The notes beneath the pieces are model-generated. The model made no database searches, was not told where the DNA came from, and worked only from the letters and a program-made list of their open reading frames with translations. Source: CAVALG01 sp045576295 (GTDB taxonomy: Bacteria > Bacillota > Clostridia > Oscillospirales > Acutalibacteraceae). Taken from it: a stretch of DNA of 40,139 nucleotides. Location: assembly GCA_045576295.1 (NCBI GenBank), contig JAZNGF010000041.1:1-40139 (forward strand), written 5' to 3'. The position numbers and the translations under genes were made by a program. Positions 15,716-22,964 of this stretch are shown here, piece by piece; position 1 is the stretch's first letter; every line of letters starts with the position of its first letter.

Positions 15716-16489
15716 TTATTTTCTTTTATTGTTTTTTATAACTTCTGCCGCAAGGTCGTTATACGCGGCGGCTCCTTTTGAGCGTTTATCGTAATACTGC
15801 ACAGGTTCACCGTATGACGGCGCTTCTGACAACCTTACGCCTCTTGGAATAATCGTTTTATACAGCTTTTTTGGGAAGAATTTTTTAATTTCTTCAACAA
15901 CCTGCTGGGTTAAATTCAGCCTGCCATCGTACATAGTTAGCAGAACACCCTCAAGCTCGATAGTTGGGTTATAAAGCCTTTTAACCTGCCTAACCGTTGC
16001 CATTAACTGCGATAAACCTTCAAGCGCGAAGTATTCACACTGAATGGGAACCAAAAATGTGTCGCACGCGCAAAGGCAGTTAAGAGTTATGTGCCCGAGT
16101 GATGGCGGGCAATCTATTAAAATGTAGTCGTATTTATCGGCAAGCGGGGTTACCGCCTTTTTAAGGCAAAACTCGCGTTCTTTTTCAATCTCGGTTATTT
16201 CAATCTCGGCGCCAACAAGTTCCATTGACGCAGGAATTACCGAAACATTTTTAAATTTTGTTTCAATAATTGCCTCGGCAGCTTCGCACTGGCCGATAAG
16301 CACATTATAAGAAGAATTCTTTAAATCCCTTTTATTTATACCATATCCGCTTGTTGTGTTGCCCTGCGGGTCGATATCGATAAGCAGAACCTTTTTATTT
16401 TTAATACCAAGGCCTGCCGCAAGATTAACGGCTGTTGTTGTTTTGCCAACGCCGCCTTTTTGGTTAACTATTGAAATAATTTTACCCAT
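15716..16489 (-). CDS. parA: Chromosome-partitioning ATPase ParA (Soj)
   Basis: Deviant-Walker ATPase that moves ParB-bound origins and modulates DnaA. The 257-residue product has KGGVGKTT (11-18), the switch DIDPQGN (about 38-44) and DCPPSLG. I chose MGKIISIVNQ at 16489 because AGGATG precedes it by about ten bases; the ATG at 16501 has its AGG immediately adjacent and adds only MKNF. First gene of the parA-parB-transferase unit, 150 bases from the nearest parS. Confidence 0.97.
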   Translation of the reverse strand: MGKIISIVNQKGGVGKTTTAVNLAAGLGIKNKKVLLIDIDPQGNTTSGYGINKRDLKNSSYNVLIGQCEAAEAIIETKFKNVSVIPASMELVGAEIEITEIEKEREFCLKKAVTPLADKYDYILIDCPPSLGHITLNCLCACDTFLVPIQCEYFALEGLSQLMATVRQVKRLYNPTIELEGVLLTMYDGRLNLTQQVVEEIKKFFPKKLYKTIIPRGVRLSEAPSYGEPVQYYDKRSKGAAAYNDLAAEVIKNNKRK

Positions 16490-16531
16490 AAAATTTTTCA
16501 TCCTATTAAAAAGTTAATATATAGCGATAGT

Positions 16532-16560
16532 ATTATAACAATAGAACTGAAAAAAGTAAA
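16532..16560 (-). promoter_or_regulatory. Candidate parA promoter
   Basis: Minus strand TTTACT (16555-16560), 17-base spacer, TATAAT (16532-16537). The -10 is perfect, the -35 matches 4 of 6. It lies 43 bp upstream of parA. Confidence 0.5.
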
Positions 16561-16640
16561 GCGGTTTTGGCGTTTTTCTGTTAAAGAATTGTAAATTTTA
16601 ATTTACTAAATTTCTTGCAAATATGTAATTGATTGGTTAA

Positions 16641-16656
16641 TGTTTCACGTGAAACA
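16641..16656. promoter_or_regulatory. parS centromere site 1
   Basis: TGTTTCACGTGAAACA, a perfect 16-bp palindrome identical to the bacterial parS consensus bound by ParB. Confidence 0.97.
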
Positions 16657-16677
16657 TTTGAGTGTTCGCGTATGAAT

Positions 16678-16693
16678 TGTTTCACGTGAAACA
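16678..16693. promoter_or_regulatory. parS centromere site 2
   Basis: A second identical TGTTTCACGTGAAACA, 37 bp centre-to-centre from site 1. Paired origin-proximal parS sites are typical ParB loading points. Confidence 0.97.
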
Positions 16694-16704
16694 TTTAAAA
16701 ATGC

Positions 16705-16724
16705 GGGCGATTCGTGAATCGCCC
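16705..16724. repeat. Repeat family B palindrome
   Basis: GGGCGATTCGTGAATCGCCC followed by CCTAC, identical to 4226-4245. It lies 11 bp from parS site 2. Confidence 0.85.
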
Positions 16725-16753
16725 CTACAATATTAATTATGCAATATTTTGTT

Positions 16754-17110
16754 TTATTGTTTTGCTTTTGGCTTTGAAACAAGCGCCGCTATTAGTGAAA
16801 AGAATATTGCAGCTGCTATTCCACCTGCGGTGGCTGTGAGCCCACCCATAAGCGCGCCGATTAAACCGTGTTCCTTAACCGCTTCTTTTACGCCGCTTGC
16901 CAGCGAATACCCAAAACCGGTTAGCGGAACGGTAGCACCTGTACCTGCAAAATCTACAAGAGGTTTATAAACTCCAACCGCAGTTAATATAACACCTGCA
17001 ACAACATAACCAACTAAAATTCGTGCAGGGGTTAATTTTGTGTAATCAATAAGCACCTGCCCTAAAAAGCAAAGTCCACCGCCAATTAGAAAAGCTTTTA
17101 TATATTCCAT
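16754..17110 (-). CDS. spoVAE: Stage V sporulation protein AE (SpoVAE)
   Basis: Membrane component of the SpoVA machinery that moves Ca-dipicolinate into the forespore and out during germination. The 118 residues fit the SpoVAE/SpoVAEb family: MEYIKAFLIGGGLCFLGQ, then ILVGYVVAGVILTAVGVYKPL, the conserved GFGYSLASGVKEAVKEHGLIGALMGG split over 85-110, and about three or four membrane helices. Start after GGGGATGTG. The other spoVA genes (AC, AD) are not adjacent, so this copy is separated from the usual operon. A sigma-G-like promoter lies upstream. Confidence 0.93.
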   Translation of the reverse strand: MEYIKAFLIGGGLCFLGQVLIDYTKLTPARILVGYVVAGVILTAVGVYKPLVDFAGTGATVPLTGFGYSLASGVKEAVKEHGLIGALMGGLTATAGGIAAAIFFSLIAALVSKPKAKQ

Positions 17111-17140
17111 TTTTTCACATCCCCTTTTTTTGCTTTTATT

Positions 17141-17170
17141 TATTATTTGAAAAATATATTGATATATTCA
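17141..17170 (-). promoter_or_regulatory. Candidate sigma-G promoter of spoVAE
   Basis: Minus strand TGAATA (17165-17170), 17-base spacer, AATAATA (17141-17147), matching 6 of 7 of the CATWMTA sigma-G -10. Appropriate for a forespore gene. Confidence 0.5.
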
Positions 17171-17190
17171 CTAAAAAATAAATTTACCTA

Positions 17191-17218
17191 TTGAAAACGC
17201 TGAAAAAATTATTATAAT
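17191..17218 (+). promoter_or_regulatory. Candidate promoter of the DUF3048 lipoprotein gene
   Basis: TTGAAA (17191-17196), 16-base spacer, TATAAT (17213-17218). A second TATAAT overlaps at 17219-17224. Confidence 0.55.
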
Positions 17219-17258
17219 TATAATAGACCAAATTCCCTATATTTTGGAGGATGTTTAA

Positions 17259-18332
17259 ATGAAAAAATCAATATATTGTTTATTATCACTTGTTTTATGC
17301 TTTTCTTTATTGCTATGCGGCTGCGGAAAAGACTCAAACCCAACACTTGAAGTTAAATCAGATTATGAAACAATTGAAGATCCGGAGCCGGAAGTGGTTG
17401 AACCCGAATTTGCGGTGAACCCATTAACCGGTGAAGAAAATCTTGACCCTTCAAAGGTTTCAACCAAACCTATTGCAATTATGGTTAATAACATAACAAC
17501 TGCACAAAGGGTTCAAACAGGTATTGGCTCGGCCGATATTGTTTATGAAACCTATGCCGAGGGCGGTATCACAAGGCTCATGGCAGTTTTTAAAGATGTA
17601 TCAAAAGCGCCTAAGCTCGGCACCATTCGTTCGGCAAGAATTTCTTATGTTGAATTAGCCCAAGGGCACGACGCATTGTATTTCCATGCAGGGTGGGACC
17701 CAACATATTGTGCTCCATACATAAAAAATAATAACATTCCTCACTTTGATTTAAACTCGGGCAAAACCGCAAACTACGGCTGGAGAGAGAAAAACGGCCT
17801 TTCATCGGAACACACCCTTTACACAAGCGGTGAAAAATTAGCCGAAGGTATTAATGCGTTAGGTTACAGCACAACCACCACACGCACCGAAAATTGGCAG
17901 AACTTCGTTTCGGCTGATTCTGCATTCACCCCGGGAGCAGGTGTTGCGAATATTGTTAATGTTCCAATGTCGTCGAGCAATCCAACAAAATTTGTTTACG
18001 ACACCTCTACAGGAAAATACACAAGAAACATAAAATCGGGCGTTCAAACCGATTATGTAACAGGAAACACAATCCAATTTAAAAACATTCTTGTTTTGTT
18101 CACAACCGTAACCACCCTTTCTGATGGTAAGCACGTTAAAGAGGGAATGAGCGGCGGAACAGGATATTACGCAACAAACGGCGGATATATGCCTATTAAC
18201 TGGCAAAAAGGCGGCCCAACCGACAGCCTTAAAATAACCGCAGCCGATGGAACCGCTGTTCAGTACAATGTGGGTAACAGTTGGGTGTTCTTTGCAAATA
18301 ATAATATTACTTCAAGCGTAACATTCTCGTAA
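17259..18332 (+). CDS. DUF3048 (YerB-like) secreted lipoprotein
   Basis: Cell-surface lipoprotein of unknown biochemical role, related to Bacillus YerB. The 357-residue product has a signal peptide with lipobox LCGC, cleaved before Cys22, an acidic linker (EDPEPEVVEPE), then the DUF3048 domain from about residue 50: PIAIMVNN, GIGSADIVYETYAEGGITRLMA, GTIRSARISYVELA, then a second DUF3048 region with YYATNGGYMPINW near the C-terminus. Ribosome binding site GGAGG. It is placed next to dnaA, where rpmH and rnpA stand in most Firmicutes, transcribed alone with its own terminator. No link to replication is implied by sequence. Confidence 0.88.
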   Translation: MKKSIYCLLSLVLCFSLLLCGCGKDSNPTLEVKSDYETIEDPEPEVVEPEFAVNPLTGEENLDPSKVSTKPIAIMVNNITTAQRVQTGIGSADIVYETYAEGGITRLMAVFKDVSKAPKLGTIRSARISYVELAQGHDALYFHAGWDPTYCAPYIKNNNIPHFDLNSGKTANYGWREKNGLSSEHTLYTSGEKLAEGINALGYSTTTTRTENWQNFVSADSAFTPGAGVANIVNVPMSSSNPTKFVYDTSTGKYTRNIKSGVQTDYVTGNTIQFKNILVLFTTVTTLSDGKHVKEGMSGGTGYYATNGGYMPINWQKGGPTDSLKITAADGTAVQYNVGNSWVFFANNNITSSVTFS

Positions 18333-18356
18333 GATTTATAATAAAATATTTACTGC

Positions 18357-18395
18357 ACGGAGACACTTCGTAAAGAAGTTGTCTCCGTTTTTCTA
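18357..18395 (+). terminator. Terminator after the DUF3048 gene
   Basis: ACGGAGACA (18357-18365) pairs with TGTCTCCGT (18380-18388), inner CTTC/GAAG pairing, then TTTTCT. Confidence 0.85.
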
Positions 18396-18501
18396 TCTAA
18401 AACAGAAAATAACACTTTCGTAATTGTGAGTGTCATAGTGGGTTTTTTACCCAAATTAATAGTTCTTTTCGTTGCAAAAAAGTGATAAATTAAAATTTGC
18501 A

Positions 18502-18629
18502 GCGATATTTTTACCTTGTGGTAAAAGCGATATAAAAGCCTTCGGCTTTTGCGATATTATATTAGTGCCTTTTTCACGCGGTGAAAGCCGTATATCGCAT
18601 CAAAGATAGTTTTCTCGTGTGAAGCACGA
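18502..18629. repeat. Hairpin array separated by GCGATATA words, upstream of dnaA
   Basis: Four short hairpins in a row: TTTTACC-TTGT-GGTAAAA (18509-18526), AAAAGCC-TTC-GGCTTTT (18534-18550), TTTCAC-GCG-GTGAAA (18572-18586) and TCGTG-TGAAG-CACGA (18615-18629). The word GCGATAT occurs at 18502, 18527 and 18551, and inverted as TATATCGC at 18591-18598. Every stem has a different sequence, so the unit is 'spacer word plus any hairpin'. No coding frame. The remainder of 18396-18837 is AT-rich (TATATATAATTTAA tracts). Confidence 0.75.
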
Positions 18630-18732
18630 ATATAGTTGAGGCAGGTTTTTTCTTTTTTGCTATTATATAATATATTATAATTATATATATAATTTAATTT
18701 ATATATCAGTTTATATTGATATATAAATTGGG

Positions 18733-18741
18733 TGTTGAAAA
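18733..18741 (-). promoter_or_regulatory. DnaA-box-like 9-mer at the dnaA promoter
   Basis: TTTTCAACA on the minus strand, the same variant found twice in tandem in the dnaA-dnaN gap. It abuts the candidate -35 of dnaA, so it could serve autoregulation. Confidence 0.4.
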
Positions 18742-18742
18742 A

Positions 18743-18770
18743 TTGAATGTTTTGTGATAAAATTTATAAT
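18743..18770 (+). promoter_or_regulatory. Candidate dnaA promoter
   Basis: TTGAAT (18743-18748), 16-base spacer, TATAAT (18765-18770), about 68 bp upstream of dnaA. AT-rich surroundings make alternatives possible. Confidence 0.55.
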
Positions 18771-18837
18771 GTGTGTAAATTTTGAATTTTTATGTTTTAA
18801 TATATTTTTTCTTAATTTTTTCAGATAGGAGAAGGTT

Positions 18838-20163
18838 ATGAGTTTTAATTCCTTAACAGAATTATGGGCATCTGCCTGCGAAGAATGCAAAAACCAAATG
18901 ACAGATGTTAGCTTTAATTCTTGGATACGCGATTTAGTTCCCGTGTCGATTGATTCGGGCGTTTTTACACTTAGCATCTACACCGAATTTAAGCAAGACG
19001 TTATTGAAAAAAATTTTTCTCACATTATTGAAGATTGCCTTAAAAAGGTTTCGGGGCTTGATTTAAAGGTTAAAATAATTGTTTCACTGTTAGATGAACC
19101 TGTTATTGTTCCAAGCCCTCAGGTTACCTTTAACTATGAACCTCTTGAATCAACCGCGCTTTACACCTTCGATAATTTTGTTGTTGGTTCATCAAACCGT
19201 TTCGCCCACGCTGCCAGCATGGCCGTTGCTGAAAACCCTAACGGAATGTATAATCCTCTTTTTATTTACGGCAACTCGGGTGTTGGTAAAACCCACCTTA
19301 TGCTTGCAATTAAAAACCATATAAATAAAAAGTTCCCGGGTAAGAAGGTTGAATTTATCCGCTGTGAAGAATTCACCAACGCGCTTATTGAATCACTTTC
19401 AAACGGAACTATCAGTTTATTTCACCAGAAATTTCGCTCTGTTGACGTTTTACTTGTTGACGATATTCAGTTCATTACAGGTAAAAAATCAACTCAGGAA
19501 GAATTTTTCAACACTTTTAACGCACTTTACATGGAAAACAAGCAAATTGTTGTTACATCCGACCGCCCACCAAAAGAAATTTCAACCCTTGATGAGCGAA
19601 TCAGAAACCGTTTTGAATCGGGTGTTATGGCCGATGTTGAACCGCCCGATTTTGAAACACGTGTTGGAATTATTCATAAAAAATCAAAGGAATTCAACAT
19701 TGAGCTGCCAGATAACATAACCTACTACATTGCCGAGCAGATTAAAATGAATTCCCGCCAGCTTGAAGGTATTGTTAAAAAAGCCAAGGCATACGTTGAT
19801 ATGCAAAACGGTAAGCCGGTTAACGAAACGGTTATTAAAAACTTTATTAAAGACCTTATTAGCGATGAAAGGGAAGAACCAGTTACTATTGATGAAGTGT
19901 TAGATGAAGTTTCGCGCTCTTATGGCGTATCGAAAGAGGATATTCTTTCAAAGCGCAAAACCGGGGAGATTGTTTTTGCCCGCCAGGTTTCAATGTATAT
20001 CATTCGCGAAATATCACAGCTTCCTTACAAAACAATAGGCAAGATGTTTAATAAAGATCATTCAACCGTTATCTACACCATTGATAAAATAGTTAAAAAG
20101 CTTGAACAGAACACCCACCAGAAAAAATTAGTTGACGATATTATTAAAAACCTGCAGCGATAA
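18838..20163 (+). CDS. dnaA: Chromosomal replication initiator protein DnaA
   Basis: AAA+ ATPase that melts the origin and loads helicase. The 441 residues have domain I (1-80, with FNSWIRDL), a very short domain II, domain III with Walker A GNSGVGKT (145-152) and Walker B LLVDDIQF (205-212), and domain IV with a helix-turn-helix and signature DHSTVIYTI near the C-terminus. The start is set by AGGAGAAGG before the ATG. It is followed by the oriC interval and dnaN, the standard arrangement. Domain II is short, as in many Clostridia. Confidence 0.99.
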   Translation: MSFNSLTELWASACEECKNQMTDVSFNSWIRDLVPVSIDSGVFTLSIYTEFKQDVIEKNFSHIIEDCLKKVSGLDLKVKIIVSLLDEPVIVPSPQVTFNYEPLESTALYTFDNFVVGSSNRFAHAASMAVAENPNGMYNPLFIYGNSGVGKTHLMLAIKNHINKKFPGKKVEFIRCEEFTNALIESLSNGTISLFHQKFRSVDVLLVDDIQFITGKKSTQEEFFNTFNALYMENKQIVVTSDRPPKEISTLDERIRNRFESGVMADVEPPDFETRVGIIHKKSKEFNIELPDNITYYIAEQIKMNSRQLEGIVKKAKAYVDMQNGKPVNETVIKNFIKDLISDEREEPVTIDEVLDEVSRSYGVSKEDILSKRKTGEIVFARQVSMYIIREISQLPYKTIGKMFNKDHSTVIYTIDKIVKKLEQNTHQKKLVDDIIKNLQR

Positions 20164-20206
20164 TTTTTTAAAAAAGTTTTCCACATAGTTTTTAATCAGT
20201 TTGGAC

Positions 20207-20234
20207 AAGTTATCAACACCTGTATTGATAACTT
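20207..20234. repeat. Perfect 10-bp inverted repeat pairing two DnaA-box-like sites
   Basis: AAGTTATCAA (20207-20216) and TTGATAACTT (20225-20234) around an 8-base spacer. It places two TTATCAAnA-type boxes in divergent orientation. It could also be a weak 3' hairpin for dnaA mRNA, but no U-tract follows. Confidence 0.6.
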
Positions 20235-20323
20235 AAAATCACAAAAAAATTTCAACATTCTTTAAAATCTTTACTAACACTTTATTTTTGATGTTTCTAT
20301 TGATTTTATTAGAGGTTTGGGGC

Positions 20324-20366
20324 TTTTCAACATTTTCAACACACCCTACTACTAATGCTATTTATA
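20324..20366 (+). other. Candidate basal unwinding system: tandem DnaA boxes, GC cluster and DnaA-trios
   Basis: Two directly adjacent TTTTCAACA boxes, CACCC (20342-20346), then CTACTACTA (20346-20354), ATG, CTA (20358-20360) and an AT tract. On the complementary strand this reads as TAG triplets, the DnaA-trio motif that in Bacillus subtilis guides DnaA onto single-stranded DNA. Order, orientation and spacing match the described element. Confidence 0.65.
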
Positions 20367-20470
20367 TACATACATTCATAAATGTTTTTTCTGTTTTTTT
20401 TTAAAAAAATACGCCACTTAAATTTTTTGAATGTGGAAAAATAAAACTTTAAAAAGGAAGTAAAAAAATA

Positions 20471-21586
20471 ATGAGATTTTACGTTAACAGGCATTTGTTT
20501 TCAAATGCGGTATCAAATCTTATGCACGCGGTTTCAACCAGGTCAACCAACCCTGTGCTTGAAGGAATTTACATTAAAAGCGAAGATAATATGCTAAAGC
20601 TCATTTCCTACGATTACGAGCTTGGAATGATAACCTATATTGAACCCGAAAGAATAGAAGAACAGGGAGAGACGGTTATTAACGCAAGGCTTTTATCGGA
20701 AATGATGAGAAGGGTAAATAGCGACATTATAAGTTTTAATATTAATGAAAAGAATGTTTGCACAGTTGAAAGTAATTCAACCGTTTATGAAATTATGGGA
20801 ATGCCTGCAAGAGATTTTCCTGAAATGCCAAAATTCGAAAACCAAGATAAAGTTGTTATCCCCTCGGAACAGCTTAAAGATATGGTTAGGCAAACTATTT
20901 TCTCGGTGGCGCCCCCTGATGGGCAAAAACCTATTCTTGCGGGTGAAAACTTTGATATAACCGAAACTGCTATAACCGCCGCCGCGATCGACGGCAGCAG
21001 AATTTCGGTTCGCCGCGAAAACCTTACAGGCAACGCTCCAATCAATTTCACAGCATCGGCAAAGGCTATTCAAGAGGCTGTGAAACTTATTGGCGAAGAT
21101 GACGAAACCATTGAAATGATGATTGGAAGAAGATTCTTCTCACTCACCGTTAACGGCTATAACATTATTTCAAGGCTTATGGAAGGCGAGTATGTTGAAT
21201 ACGAGCAGATTTTAAATAATGTTTACACAACTTTTGTTCGCGTTAAAACACGTGATATTTTAGGAATTATCGACAGAATTTCGCTTGTAATCAGCGGGCA
21301 GGTTATAACCCCTATTATTTTAGATATTTCTAAAAACAGCATTGTGTTCTCGTGCAAAACGGTGCTTGGCAAGGCGGTTGATGTTTGCGAAGTAGAAACT
21401 GACGGTGAGCCACTTAAAATTGGCTTTAACCCTAAATTCTTATACGACGCGCTTAAAGCCACCGAAACAGACGAGGTTATTTTAAAATTCACGAATTCAA
21501 CAGCCCATGTTGAAATTTCACCTATCGACGGCAATTCATTCACCTATGTTGTTATGCCGATGAGAACAAAGGAAATTGAAGAATGA
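20471..21586 (+). CDS. dnaN: DNA polymerase III beta sliding clamp
   Basis: Ring-shaped processivity clamp that encircles DNA and binds polymerase, ligase and repair proteins. The 371-residue product has the family N-terminus (MRFYVNRHLFSNAVSNLMHAVSTRSTNPVLEGIYIK), three-domain length and the C-terminal clamp end FTYVVMPMRTKEIEE, containing the VMPMR motif. Ribosome binding site AAGGAAG. Its stop overlaps the start of the next gene by ATGA, so dnaN-yaaA-recF are translationally coupled. Confidence 0.98.
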   Translation: MRFYVNRHLFSNAVSNLMHAVSTRSTNPVLEGIYIKSEDNMLKLISYDYELGMITYIEPERIEEQGETVINARLLSEMMRRVNSDIISFNINEKNVCTVESNSTVYEIMGMPARDFPEMPKFENQDKVVIPSEQLKDMVRQTIFSVAPPDGQKPILAGENFDITETAITAAAIDGSRISVRRENLTGNAPINFTASAKAIQEAVKLIGEDDETIEMMIGRRFFSLTVNGYNIISRLMEGEYVEYEQILNNVYTTFVRVKTRDILGIIDRISLVISGQVITPIILDISKNSIVFSCKTVLGKAVDVCEVETDGEPLKIGFNPKFLYDALKATETDEVILKFTNSTAHVEISPIDGNSFTYVVMPMRTKEIEE

Positions 21587-21792
21587 GAAACATTAAAATA
21601 AAAGATGAATTTATAAGGCTTGATTCGCTTCTTAAATTTTCAGGGGTTGCCGAAACAGGCGGCCACGCGAAAATTTTGGTTTTTGACGGCGAGGTTAAAG
21701 TGAACGGCAGCGTGTGCGAAATGCGCGGCAAAAAAATATACGAGGGCGACACCGTTGAATGCATGGGTGAAACCCTTAAAATAACACGATGA
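21583..21792 (+). CDS. yaaA: S4-domain RNA-binding protein YaaA (RlbA-like)
   Basis: Small S4-domain protein always found between dnaN and recF in Firmicutes; the family is thought to act in ribosome or RNA metabolism. The 69 residues hold a complete S4 fold: FIRLDSLLKFSGVAETGGHAK, then VFDGEVKVNG and MRGKKIYEGDTVE. Both ends overlap neighbours by ATGA (4 bases), marking a tightly coupled operon. Confidence 0.9.
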   Translation: MRNIKIKDEFIRLDSLLKFSGVAETGGHAKILVFDGEVKVNGSVCEMRGKKIYEGDTVECMGETLKITR

Positions 21793-22862
21793 TTATTAAT
21801 AAAATAACGGTTAAAAATTTCAGGAACATTGAATATGCCGAAATTTTGCCGCATGAGAGTATGAACATTATTTTCGGCCAAAATGCGCAGGGCAAAACCA
21901 ATATTATTGAGGCAATTTGGATGTTCACGGGGATGAAGAGTTTTCGCGGCGCAAAGCAGGAAGAACTTATAAAAATTAATTGCCCGTTTGCCGAAATAAA
22001 GATTGACTTTTTTGAAAATGGAAGAAACCAAACCGCCAGAATAAAATATGGCGAAAAAACAGAAGTTTATTTAAACGAGGTAAAAAAAAGGTCGGCAACT
22101 GAACTTATTGGCAACCTAACCGCTGTTATATTTTCACCTGCCGATTTAGAGCTTGTAACGGCAGGGCCCTCGGTTCGGCGAAAGTTTATCGACAGTGCCG
22201 TGTGCCAAATATACCCCGGTTACAGTGATGTTCTTAAAAATTACATTAAGGCGCTAAAACAGCGAAACCAAATTTTAAAAGATTTGCGCTTTCACGCAGA
22301 GCTTGAAGATTTAATAGAAATTTACGAAGGCGAGCTTGCCGAATACGGCGCAAAGATTATAAAATACCGCAAAAGGTATTTGGAACTGGCAAAATCGAGC
22401 ATAGAAAATATTTATGCAGGGCTTTCAGGCGGGAAAGAATCGTTAGAGGCCGAGTATGTTTCCTCGGCGGGGGAAACGAAAGAAGAATTTTTAGTTCTTC
22501 TTAAAAAACTGAGGTATGAAGACAGTTTAAACTTTGCAACAAGTGTTGGCCCACACCGCGATAACATTGAAATTTTAATAAACGGCCTGCCTGCAAGAAA
22601 TTATGGCTCGCAGGGGCAAAAAAGGTCGGCCGCGCTAACACTTAAGCTTGCCGAAGCCGAGGTTTTAAAGGTTAAGGCGGGCAAACAGCCTGTGGCACTG
22701 CTTGATGATGTTATGAGCGAGCTTGACACATCGCGCCAAGAATATATACTTAACCACATTAAGGGCTGGCAGGTGTTTATAACCTGCTGCGACCCATCGA
22801 ACATTAAAAATTTACCTGCTGATTTAATTTTTGAAATAAATGGCGGCAAGCTGATAAATTAA
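21789..22862 (+). CDS. recF: DNA replication and repair protein RecF
   Basis: SMC-like ATPase that helps load RecA at gaps with RecO and RecR. The 357 residues contain Walker A GQNAQGKT (30-37), the ABC signature GSQGQKRS (273-280) and Walker B PVALLDDVMSELD (301-313). The C-terminal end (about 22793-22862) is duplicated immediately downstream as a decayed copy; the annotated stop is in copy 1 and keeps the family length. Confidence 0.97.
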   Translation: MIINKITVKNFRNIEYAEILPHESMNIIFGQNAQGKTNIIEAIWMFTGMKSFRGAKQEELIKINCPFAEIKIDFFENGRNQTARIKYGEKTEVYLNEVKKRSATELIGNLTAVIFSPADLELVTAGPSVRRKFIDSAVCQIYPGYSDVLKNYIKALKQRNQILKDLRFHAELEDLIEIYEGELAEYGAKIIKYRKRYLELAKSSIENIYAGLSGGKESLEAEYVSSAGETKEEFLVLLKKLRYEDSLNFATSVGPHRDNIEILINGLPARNYGSQGQKRSAALTLKLAEAEVLKVKAGKQPVALLDDVMSELDTSRQEYILNHIKGWQVFITCCDPSNIKNLPADLIFEINGGKLIN

Positions 22863-22870
22863 AATTTAAA
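22793..22870 (+). repeat. Tandem duplication of the recF 3' end, copy 1
   Basis: 78 bp from CCCATCGAACATT to AAAATTTAAA, covering the last codons of recF, its stop and eight following bases. Copy 2 follows after six bases. Confidence 0.9.
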
Positions 22871-22876
22871 CTGAGG

Positions 22877-22953
22877 CCCATCGAACATTAAAATTTACCT
22901 GCTGATTTAATTTTTGAAATAAACGGCGGCAAGCTAATAAATTAAAATTTAAA
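22877..22953 (+). pseudogene. Duplicated recF 3' fragment (copy 2)
   Basis: 77 bp matching 22793-22870 with one A deleted (frameshift in AAAAATTT) and two substitutions (TGGCGG to CGGCGG, GCTGATAAA to GCTAATAAA). It has no start and no function as protein; a relic of slippage or unequal recombination. It abuts the remB ribosome binding site. Confidence 0.85.
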
Positions 22954-22964
22954 AGGTGAAAAAA

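Larger units (their letters stand above)
20164..20470. other. Replication origin oriC (dnaA-dnaN intergenic region)
   Basis: 307-bp, highly AT-rich gap with DnaA-box-like 9-mers: TTTTCCACA (20177-20185), TTATCAACA (20210-20218), ATTTCAACA (20249-20257), two TTTTCAACA head to tail (20324-20332, 20333-20341), and TGTGGAAAA (20432-20440, reverse). No box is the exact TTATCCACA consensus. The tandem boxes are followed by CACCC and a CTA-CTA-CTA-ATG-CTA tract, then AT-rich DNA. Origin identity rests on dnaA/dnaN position plus these elements. Confidence 0.85.

Noticed and set aside
18396..18720. Structured housekeeping RNA (RNase P, SRP, 6S or tmRNA)
   Set aside because: Stem sequences are short and unrelated to conserved core motifs of these RNAs; better explained as a repeat-type hairpin array.
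18711..18977. 88-codon minus frame over the dnaA start
   Set aside because: AT-rich antisense covering the dnaA promoter and N-terminus; no ribosome binding site.
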